Assembly: GCA_946998115.1 (NCBI GenBank)
Contig: CAMPYB010000039.1
Coordinates: 1 to 5,544 of the forward strand
Direction: 5' to 3'
DNA from: an uncultured Actinomyces sp.
Lineage (GTDB): Bacteria; Actinomycetota; Actinomycetes; Actinomycetales; Actinomycetaceae
DNA length: 5,544 nt
Part shown: piece by piece, positions 1 to 5,024 of the stretch
Layout of the letters: each line of letters opens with the position of its first letter
Numbering within the stretch: position 1 is the stretch's first letter
The notes under the pieces: generated by a model
Seen by the model: the letters and a program-made list of their open reading frames with translations, nothing else
Database searches by the model: none
What the model was told of the DNA's origin: nothing
Translations under genes and position numbers: made by a program

Positions 1-1187
1 GAGCAGGATTCGGAAAATACATAGGTTTCTACTCAGTATGGGGATACTGGGTATCTGTAATAATTGGAAATGTTGCATTCGGTACATTATTATTCAATGC
101 TTTAAGTTATTTTATTCCAGCATTAGGCGACGGGCAAAACATAATATCAATCATTGGAGCATCCATCGTGCTATGGATAATCAACACAATGATATTGCGT
201 GGAATTAGTAAAGCAGCACTTTTAAACGCAATAGTAATGATAGCTAAAGTTGTTCCGTTAATATTATTCATATTGATGGTAATAATTGGATTTCAAAAAG
301 GAATTTTCCTTGAAAATGTTTGGGGCACTCAAGACGGTGGCTTTCATTTTAATGAAGTATTTCCTCAAGTGAAAAATTCTATGCTTGTTACTGTTTGGGT
401 ATTTATCGGTGTTGAAGGAGCCGTTGTATTTTCAAGTCGCGCAAGACGCAAATCCGATGTCGGCAAAGCAACAGTCATAGGTTTTTTCGCAGTAGCTGCT
501 ATATATATCGCAATAACTTTATTCTCATACGGTATCTTAACTCAAAAAGAACTAAGCGAACTTAAAAATCCTGCAATGGCTTATGTTCTAGAAGCAGTCA
601 TTGGAAAAACTGGTGCGCTTATCGTAAATGGCGGAGCAGTTATTGCTATTTTTGGAGCATGGATAGCTAATACAATGCTTGCTGAAGAAATAGCATTCCA
701 AGCAGGTGTACAAAAACTATTTCCACCAATTTTCGGCAATGAAAATAAAAATGGTGTGCCACTAAATGCAACTTTTATAACAAATGGTTTAGTTCAAATA
801 TTATTAATATCTATATTAATAACATCTGAAGCATATTCTATATTGTCTCAGCTTTCAGCGGCACTCATATTACTACCATATACTTGTGTTGCTCTATTCC
901 AACTAAAAGTACAAATAAAATATGCTTTGAAAGGCAAACTAACTTTTGGACCACTACTAATAGGCATAGTTTCAAGCTTATACATGATATGGCTATGCTA
1001 CGCTTCAGGATTCAACTACTTCGTAATGACAATTTTGGCATTATGTCCTGGAACAATAATGTATGCTTATACACAGAAAAAATATAAAGAGGAAATATTC
1101 AACAAGTATGAATATGTGATACTTGCTATATCTGTAGTGTTATTTGCATATGGATTATATGCTTTCCCAACTATAGTTGAACTTTAG
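1..1187 (+). CDS. arcD: ArcD-type amino acid antiporter, copy 1 (5' truncated by window edge)
   Basis: This is the C-terminal 394 residues of an APC-superfamily (APA subfamily) inner-membrane antiporter. The reading frame is open from base 3, and the true start lies upstream. Ungapped alignment with the complete paralogue at 2881-4299 puts its first visible residue at position 79 of 472. My hand count gives about 95 differences in 394 residues, so about 76% identity. Visible hallmarks are the TM3 stretch GYWVS, the TM6 motif WVFIGVEGAV and the following cytoplasmic RARRKSDVGKAT loop. The W-x-x-I-x-x-E spacing equals that of the substrate and gating residues W202, I205 and E208 of the arginine/agmatine exchanger AdiC. 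Family knowledge points to exchange of arginine for ornithine, usually with the arginine deiminase pathway. No ADI genes are visible, so the substrate is inferred and could be another cationic amino acid. The gene ends 31 nt before a strong terminator. Confidence 0.85.
   Translation, partial: AGFGKYIGFYSVWGYWVSVIIGNVAFGTLLFNALSYFIPALGDGQNIISIIGASIVLWIINTMILRGISKAALLNAIVMIAKVVPLILFILMVIIGFQKGIFLENVWGTQDGGFHFNEVFPQVKNSMLVTVWVFIGVEGAVVFSSRARRKSDVGKATVIGFFAVAAIYIAITLFSYGILTQKELSELKNPAMAYVLEAVIGKTGALIVNGGAVIAIFGAWIANTMLAEEIAFQAGVQKLFPPIFGNENKNGVPLNATFITNGLVQILLISILITSEAYSILSQLSAALILLPYTCVALFQLKVQIKYALKGKLTFGPLLIGIVSSLYMIWLCYASGFNYFVMTILALCPGTIMYAYTQKKYKEEIFNKYEYVILAISVVLFAYGLYAFPTIVEL
940..1024 (+). 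repeat. 85-bp block identical to 4052-4136 (antiporter paralogues)
   Basis: All 85 bases, silent codon positions included, match the second antiporter gene at a constant offset of 3112, although flanking stretches differ every few bases. Other perfect blocks at the same offset are 1-55 (pairs with 3113-3167), 378-424 (3490-3536) and 885-928 (3997-4040). The pattern fits tandem duplication followed by local gene conversion. Confidence 0.9.
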
Positions 1188-1217
1188 TATTGTTTCGATT
1201 GTACAGTTATATAAATA

Positions 1218-1251
1218 TATGGGGGCGAGTAAATATTTATTCGCCCCCATA
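1218..1251. terminator. Bidirectional terminator between convergent genes
   Basis: An 11-bp perfect arm, TATGGGGGCGA, returns as TCGCCCCCATA. The 12 bases between them are themselves almost fully palindromic (G-TAAATATTTA-T), so the hairpin is nearly loopless on paper. On the + strand ACTTTT follows. On the minus strand the following bases are AT-rich without a clean T-run. It lies between the stop of the upstream antiporter and the stop of the minus-strand lipoprotein gene, so it most likely ends both transcripts. Confidence 0.85.
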
Positions 1252-1281
1252 ACTTTTAAAATAAGTTAGATGATTTTATTA

Positions 1282-2451
1282 TTATCCGATTAGTTTTATT
1301 TCACCAGCGCTATCATTTGTTCGGAGTTCTCCCATTGGTAAGCTAACATCCGGCTGCCACCAAAGAGCACCTGGTTGAATACTTATGTTTACATGCTGAT
1401 TAGCGTACTGTGAAAAACTTGCAGGAAGAGCTACCATATTAGTTGGCTCTGTTCTTGTTCCTTGTCCGTCACCATTGTGTGCATTTACTGCAATTTGTGA
1501 ATCTAAAACTAAAATTACATACATTCTATTATCAGTCGAGCAAATATCTGATGGAGGAATTTGTTTTTGAGGCAATTGTGCAAGTTGAGCGCAAGTTAAG
1601 TACTTTACTGTTCCTGAAAAAATAATATTTCCAGCAGCTTTTTCTGCTTGTATTTTTGCTTCTAATTCATTTGCTTTATTATTTGCTTCATTTTGAGTAT
1701 TATCTTTTACAGTATTTTTTTCTGTATTATTTTCTTTCTCTGATTTTTTATCATTATCTTTTTCTTTGGAAGCAACTAATTTTTTGTACTCACCATCTTT
1801 AGTTTTTGCAAGAATATCTAGCTGTTTTCTATCTTTAATAGGTGTATATTTGATATCTTTTGATTCATCTTTAGGAAGCTGATCGATTCTGCCTTCCCAC
1901 ACTTTTTCATGTTTTAGTATTATATTATCTTTATTAGTTTCATTTATAGTTATTTTTTCTTCAGTCGCAGCACCTGTACCTGATGACCAAGCAACGTAAA
2001 GTAATCCATCATTGTCTTTACTAACATTTATAGAACCGCGAAAGCCTCCTACTCCTGCAGCACCATGTTGTATATATTCTTCTGTAGATAATATATTGTT
2101 ATACTTGGAATCTGGTGCAAAAATTCTAGCAGATGGCGTTATATCTGCTGTTGAATCTGATTTGCCATTAAAAGAAACAATAAGTTGCGGAATATCAGTT
2201 TTATCCATATTTATAAGTGCATATGAATAATCTTTAGGGCTAGTTTCAATATTACTATATGCATCTTTGTCATAAAAAGTATATTTAGTAATATCATCTA
2301 GAACTTTACTGTATAATTTAGCAGTTTTAGAATTATTACTTTCTTTCTTTTCTGCTTTTGATTGACTTGTGCAAGCTGATATTGATATAGCAAACATGCT
2401 TAAGATTATGAATAAAAGTAAAACTTTGTATATGCGTGTTATTTTTGACAT
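1282..2451 (-). CDS. Putative lipoprotein of unknown function, two domains joined by a charged linker
   Basis: I do not recognise a named function. The 389-aa product starts with a basic n-region (K3, R6, K9), a hydrophobic core and a lipobox ISAC with Cys27, so it should be lipidated and exported by signal peptidase II. Residues about 42-225 form a first domain with the stretch YALINMDKTDIPQLIVS, which looks like a degenerate D-x-D-G-x-x-E-L repeat of cell-surface proteins, and a Gly/Ala-rich segment near 130-162. Residues about 226-272 are a Lys/Glu/Asn-rich linker, probably disordered or coiled. Residues about 275-389 form a compact beta-rich domain, perhaps OB-like, with two cysteines (287, 304) that could form a disulfide and the stretch WWQPDVSLPMGELRT. 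The first Met is chosen because it gives a proper signal peptide; the upstream AGGT, 11 nt away, is a weak ribosome binding site. The gene converges on copy 1 of the antiporter and diverges from copy 2. Confidence 0.85.
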   Translation of the reverse strand: MSKITRIYKVLLLFIILSMFAISISACTSQSKAEKKESNNSKTAKLYSKVLDDITKYTFYDKDAYSNIETSPKDYSYALINMDKTDIPQLIVSFNGKSDSTADITPSARIFAPDSKYNNILSTEEYIQHGAAGVGGFRGSINVSKDNDGLLYVAWSSGTGAATEEKITINETNKDNIILKHEKVWEGRIDQLPKDESKDIKYTPIKDRKQLDILAKTKDGEYKKLVASKEKDNDKKSEKENNTEKNTVKDNTQNEANNKANELEAKIQAEKAAGNIIFSGTVKYLTCAQLAQLPQKQIPPSDICSTDNRMYVILVLDSQIAVNAHNGDGQGTRTEPTNMVALPASFSQYANQHVNISIQPGALWWQPDVSLPMGELRTNDSAGEIKLIG

Positions 2452-2735
2452 AATGCGTAAATACCTATTCTTGAGTAAAATAAAATATTTTAATTTAAAT
2501 ATAAATCTTCATTATCGTAACTGTTAGTTATTAAAGATTATTATCCAGAAAGTAATATAACATTAATATTAGTAAAATATAAAAAAATTAGTATTTTAAT
2601 CGTATATAGTGTACTGCTTAATTATTTCATTTATATATTATGAATATTATTTTTTATGTAATTTTCATGCATAAAATTGTATATCGTATCAGTTTAAAAT
2701 TATATCAAAATGTTGTTATACCTGAATATATATTA

Positions 2736-2765
2736 TTGTTTTGAACTGCTAAATATATATATACT
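2736..2765 (+). promoter_or_regulatory. Candidate sigma-70 promoter A for the second antiporter
   Basis: TTGTTT (2736-2741) and TATACT (2760-2765) are separated by 18 nt. Both boxes are moderate matches, and the AT-rich context makes chance matches likely. It competes with candidate B about 40 nt downstream. Confidence 0.35.
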
Positions 2766-2784
2766 GAACAGTCAATTGTTCCAG
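2764..2784. promoter_or_regulatory. Inverted repeat, possible operator
   Basis: CTGAACA (2764-2770) is mirrored by TGTTC-C-AG (2777-2784) with one extra base in the right arm. It covers the end of the -10 box of candidate promoter A and the -35 box of candidate B, where a repressor would act. It does not fit the ArgR box pattern as I know it, so no regulator is proposed. Confidence 0.3.
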
Positions 2785-2805
2785 ATAGTGAATAACTCTT
2801 ATAGT
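2776..2805 (+). promoter_or_regulatory. Candidate sigma-70 promoter B for the second antiporter
   Basis: TTGTTC (2776-2781) and TATAGT (2800-2805) are separated by 18 nt, giving a leader of roughly 70 nt before the antiporter ATG. Its -35 box is the right arm of the 2764-2784 inverted repeat. Confidence 0.35.
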
Positions 2806-2880
2806 GGTAATGTTAAAGTCCACATGTAGATTTGTAGCTATTTTCAAAATTTATATTACACATTTCAAAAGAGGATATAA

Positions 2881-4299
2881 ATGCAAAACGATAATAAAAT
2901 AGGCTTATTTTCTCTTGTTGGTATTATTGTTGGTGCTATTGTTGGTGCTGGTATATTCAACTTGATGAAAGAAATGGCAAACAATGCTTCACCAGGAGCC
3001 GCTGTTATAGGCTGGATTCTCACAGGCATAGGCATGGGAACACTAGCTTTCAGCATGGTAAGCTTAAATCGCACACACCCACACCTAGAAGCAGGCGTAT
3101 TCAGCTACGCACGAGCAGGATTCGGAAAATACATAGGTTTCTACTCAGTATGGGGATACTGGGTATCAAATATGATAGGTAACGTAGCCTATGCTACTCT
3201 AATGTTTAACGCTTTAAGCTATTTCATTCCATCACTAGGAAACGGACAAAACATAATATCAATCATTGGAGCATCCATCGTACTATGGATGATAAATATG
3301 CTAATTTTGCGTGGAATTAATGAAGCCGCAGTGCTAAACGCAATAGTTATGTTAGCTAAACTAGTTCCATTAGTATTGTTTATTGTAGTAGTAGGCTTTG
3401 CTTTTAACAGTGAAATATTCTTTAGCAATATTTGGGGCACGCATGATGGAAGTTTCTCATGGAGCGAAGTATACCCTCAAATAAGAAAATCTATGCTTGT
3501 TACTGTTTGGGTATTTATCGGTGTTGAAGGAGCCGTCATCTTTTCAAGCCGTGCAAGACGCAAATCCGATGTCGGAAAAGCAACAATTATTAGCTTTATA
3601 TCAGTTGCAGCTATTTACATAGCTATAACTTTGCTATCATATGGCATATTCACTCAAGCACAATTAAGCAAAATGGAAAATCCTGCAATGGCTTATATTC
3701 TAGAAGCTATTATTGGCAAACCTGGTGCTTGGATCGTAAATGCAGGAGTTGTTATTGCTATTTTTGGAGCATGGCTTGCAAATACTATGCTCGGTGAAGA
3801 AATAGTCTATCAAGCAAGCGTGCAAAAACTATTCCCACCAATTTTCGGCAATGAAAATAAGCGTGGCGTTCCACTAAATGCAACAATTATAACTAATTCT
3901 ATAATCCAACTAATTATGGTATCCATATTGTTTACAACTGAAGGATACTCCGTATTATCACAGCTTTCAGCAGCTGTTATCTTATTCTCATATACATGTG
4001 TTGCTCTATTCCAACTAAAAGTACAAATAAAATATGCTTTAGAAGGTAAAGTAACTTTTGGACCACTACTAATAGGCATAGTTTCAAGCTTATACATGAT
4101 ATGGCTATGCTACGCTTCAGGATTCAACTACTTCGTTCTAACAATGTTGTCACTATGCCCTGGAACTTTAGTATATATTTATGCTCAAAAGAAATATAAA
4201 GAACAAATATTTACTAAATATGAAATAGTTATAGCAATAATATCTGTTGCACTATTTATTTATGGAGCATACAGCTTCCCAACCTTAGTGAATTTATAA
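2881..4299 (+). CDS. arcD: ArcD-type arginine/ornithine antiporter, copy 2 (complete)
   Basis: This 472-aa inner-membrane protein of the APA antiporter family has the usual size for ArcD-type exchangers with about 12 membrane helices. TM1 carries the helix-breaking GAGIF motif (22-26), which in this fold contacts the substrate amino and carboxyl groups. TM6 carries W210-x-x-I213-x-x-E216 inside WVFIGVEGAV, matching the spacing of W202, I205 and E208 in AdiC. A basic cytoplasmic loop, RARRKSDVGKAT, follows at about 224-235. The overall sequence resembles ArcD of arginine deiminase operons, so electroneutral arginine:ornithine exchange is the best guess, but no ADI enzyme gene is present and a histidine/histamine or lysine-type exchanger cannot be excluded. 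The start is supported by GAGG 6 nt upstream. A 20-residue stretch from TM1 onward reads in frame without an alternative strong start. It is a paralogue of the truncated gene at the left edge; the two differ most at residues 161-205. It appears monocistronic, with its own terminator. Confidence 0.92.
   Translation: MQNDNKIGLFSLVGIIVGAIVGAGIFNLMKEMANNASPGAAVIGWILTGIGMGTLAFSMVSLNRTHPHLEAGVFSYARAGFGKYIGFYSVWGYWVSNMIGNVAYATLMFNALSYFIPSLGNGQNIISIIGASIVLWMINMLILRGINEAAVLNAIVMLAKLVPLVLFIVVVGFAFNSEIFFSNIWGTHDGSFSWSEVYPQIRKSMLVTVWVFIGVEGAVIFSSRARRKSDVGKATIISFISVAAIYIAITLLSYGIFTQAQLSKMENPAMAYILEAIIGKPGAWIVNAGVVIAIFGAWLANTMLGEEIVYQASVQKLFPPIFGNENKRGVPLNATIITNSIIQLIMVSILFTTEGYSVLSQLSAAVILFSYTCVALFQLKVQIKYALEGKVTFGPLLIGIVSSLYMIWLCYASGFNYFVLTMLSLCPGTLVYIYAQKKYKEQIFTKYEIVIAIISVALFIYGAYSFPTLVNL
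4052..4136 (+). repeat. 85-bp block identical to 940-1024 (antiporter paralogues)
   Basis: This is the partner copy of the block in the truncated antiporter. It encodes the segment from TFGPLLIG to GFNYFV, covering a predicted late transmembrane helix and its loops. Confidence 0.9.
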
Positions 4300-4310
4300 A
4301 TTTAAACACC

Positions 4311-4331
4311 GGGCTACAGCTATTGTAGCCC
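4311..4331 (+). terminator. Hairpin terminator of the second antiporter gene
   Basis: A perfect 8-bp stem, GGGCTACA/TGTAGCCC, with a 5-nt loop lies 11 nt after the antiporter stop. The following sequence is AT-rich, but the main T-run (4346-4350) is about 15 nt away, so the tail is imperfect. Confidence 0.7.
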
Positions 4332-4462
4332 AATAGCATTTAATATTTTTATACAAAATAAATCAATTCACATAATCATAAAAACATTTTATAAGATATC
4401 TACAAATACAGAATATATTTTTACTTCTATAAAAAATACTAAAATTTCATATATTACTTTAC
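4332..4462. other. AT-rich spacer without recognisable features
   Basis: About 130 bp of very AT-rich sequence lies between the antiporter terminator and the promoter of the riboswitch unit. I see no ORF with a ribosome binding site and no strong repeat. Confidence 0.6.
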
Positions 4463-4491
4463 TTGAAATTGCTATGCTACTGTATTAAAAT
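4463..4491 (+). promoter_or_regulatory. Sigma-70 type promoter of the M-box unit
   Basis: TTGAAA (4463-4468) and TAAAAT (4486-4491) are 17 nt apart, each one or two bases from consensus with ideal spacing. Transcription would start near 4497-4499, exactly where the GC-rich structured RNA begins, which supports the assignment. Confidence 0.7.
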
Positions 4492-4496
4492 AAACG

Positions 4497-4640
4497 CGGT
4501 CGGTAGGTAAGGCTACCACAGGGATATGGGTTACTGCCGCGACACAGTGGAGACACTGCAAGATGGTTAACAGTCGTTGTCGAAAACAAGGCTTCGACTA
4601 ATGTAATACCACCGCCCTGCGAAGCTTAAGCTTGAACGGC
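4497..4640 (+). promoter_or_regulatory. M-box (ykoK leader) Mg2+ riboswitch aptamer
   Basis: M-box RNAs fold compactly on binding several Mg2+ ions and usually turn off Mg2+ transporter genes when Mg2+ is plentiful. Four conserved M-box pieces occur in the right order: GGTAGGTAAGGCTACC (4502-4517), GATATGGGTTACTGCC (4523-4538), ATGGTTAACAG (4563-4573) and the closing GCTTAAGCTTGAACG. Visible helices are CAGGG/CCCTG (4519-4523 with 4615-4619), CAGTG-GAGA-CACTG (4545-4558), and GTCG/CGAC with TTGT/ACAA (4573-4598, with a bulge). The segment is about half GC in a very AT-rich surround and lies immediately after a promoter and before a transporter gene. The match is from memory of the family, not a covariance search; the metal specificity is taken from the family. 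Confidence 0.82.
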
Positions 4641-4745
4641 ATAAATAAAACAAAATAAATGAATGTTTTTATGATTGTTAATAATTTGAGTTTGTTGTAA
4701 CCTTCCGATTTCAATGATGAAATTTTTGTGCACTGCACATAATTC
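4641..4745 (+). other. Leader between the M-box and the small ORF (expression platform region)
   Basis: In Bacillus M-boxes a strong intrinsic terminator follows the aptamer. Here the only candidates are weak: ATTTCA-atga-TGAAAT followed by TTTT (4708-4727), a 6-bp, almost pure A-U stem, and TGTGC-act-GCACA (4727-4739) just before the ribosome binding site. Two tiny Met-initiated reading frames in 4560-4700 have no ribosome binding site. How the aptamer's state is passed on is therefore not obvious from the sequence. Confidence 0.5.
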
Positions 4746-4756
4746 AAGGAGGTGAT
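4746..4756 (+). promoter_or_regulatory. Near-perfect Shine-Dalgarno site of the small ORF
   Basis: AAGGAGGTGAT is complementary over 11 nt to the usual 3' end of bacterial 16S rRNA. GGAGG ends 9 nt before a GTG codon. It is the strongest ribosome binding site in the window and is the main reason to accept the short GTG-initiated ORF. Confidence 0.85.
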
Positions 4757-4885
4757 TTGCCGTGGAACATGACAGTACTGACGTTGGTAGTTATAGTAAT
4801 ACAACAACTGACAATATGAATTACACTATTTTTAGCATGAATATGAAGGATATACCTATAAAGGTAATAGTAGCCGGCAATCACC
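4751..4885 (+). other. Long-range pairing between the small ORF's ribosome binding site and its own 3' end
   Basis: GGTGATT (4751-4757) pairs with AATCACC (4879-4885), and after one bulged T, GCCG (4759-4762) pairs with CGGC (4875-4878). The resulting 11-bp helix would cover part of the Shine-Dalgarno site, the spacer and the G of the GTG start. It could couple initiation to whether ribosomes occupy the end of the ORF. The complementarity is seen; the function is inferred. Confidence 0.45.
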
Positions 4886-4899
4886 AGTTATTTCGATGA
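4762..4899 (+). CDS. 45-codon small ORF downstream of the M-box, possible leader peptide
   Basis: The GTG start is fixed by the ideal Shine-Dalgarno site. The 45-aa product has no signal peptide and no membrane helix. Its first half is rich in Ser, Thr, Asn and Asp (VEHDSTDVGS at the start) and its second half ends NHQLFR after an Ile/Val-rich strand-like piece, IPIKVIVAG. I know no family for it. Three of the first seven residues are acidic, a property known to destabilise translating ribosomes at low Mg2+. The ends resemble those of the enterobacterial Mg2+ leader peptide MgtL, which I recall as beginning MEPDPT and ending KLFR. Together with its place between a Mg2+ riboswitch and a transporter gene, a regulatory leader peptide is plausible. 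A small functional protein of the Mg2+ regulon is the alternative. The permease start lies 125 nt downstream. Confidence 0.65.
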   Translation: MEHDSTDVGSYSNTTTDNMNYTIFSMNMKDIPIKVIVAGNHQLFR

Positions 4900-4955
4900 C
4901 ATATCGGCTATATAAATAAACCTATATGTTTTCAGTATTAAAATAAAGTATTAAA

Positions 4956-4980
4956 GTGACAATTTTACTTGTCACATTTT
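4956..4980 (+). terminator. Hairpin with T-run between the small ORF and the permease (attenuator candidate)
   Basis: A perfect 7-bp stem, GTGACAA/TTGTCAC (4956-4962 with 4969-4975), with a 6-nt loop is followed by ATTTT and then by the palindrome GTGCGCAC (4981-4988). It is shaped like a modest intrinsic terminator placed where readthrough would decide permease expression. With no convincing second promoter after it, partial or conditional termination is more likely than a full stop. Confidence 0.45.
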
Positions 4981-5024
4981 GTGCGCACAATGCTGAACAT
5001 AATATTCCAAAGAGGATTTGTATT

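Larger units (their letters stand above)
2452..2880. other. AT-rich divergent intergenic region (429 bp)
   Basis: I see no credible gene here on either strand. The region must hold the promoter of the minus-strand lipoprotein gene, for which I found no convincing -35/-10 pair, and that of the downstream antiporter, for which two candidates are listed separately. It also contains a near-palindrome centred on ATGCAT at 2667-2672, flanked by TTTc and aAAA, and an inverted repeat at 2764-2784. It is far more AT-rich than the flanking genes. The spacer ends with the antiporter's ribosome binding site GAGG at 2871-2874, 6 nt before its ATG. Confidence 0.7.

Noticed and set aside
2661..2677. Near-palindrome around ATGCAT considered as an ArgR box
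   Set aside because: The arms do not match the TGNAT-wwww-ATNCA pattern with the right spacing, and such matches are common in DNA this AT-rich.
2741..2765. TTGAAC with TATACT as an alternative promoter for the second antiporter
   Set aside because: The spacer is only 13 nt, too short for a sigma-70 promoter; the TTGTTT register with 18 nt fits better.
3810..4097. Minus-strand and alternative-frame ORFs inside the antiporter and lipoprotein genes
   Set aside because: They are shadows of well-supported coding frames with no ribosome binding sites or recognisable domains.
4563..4601. A 12-codon ORF starting at an ATG inside the aptamer
   Set aside because: There is no ribosome binding site, and the bases belong to conserved M-box helices.
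4659..4700. A 13-codon ORF (MNVFMIVNN...) between aptamer and small ORF
   Set aside because: There is no Shine-Dalgarno sequence upstream, and short AT-rich ORFs are expected by chance.
4598..4807. A 69-codon minus-strand ORF across the end of the riboswitch and the start of the small ORF
   Set aside because: It is antisense to a structured RNA and to the strong Shine-Dalgarno site, has no convincing ribosome binding site, and its composition looks random.
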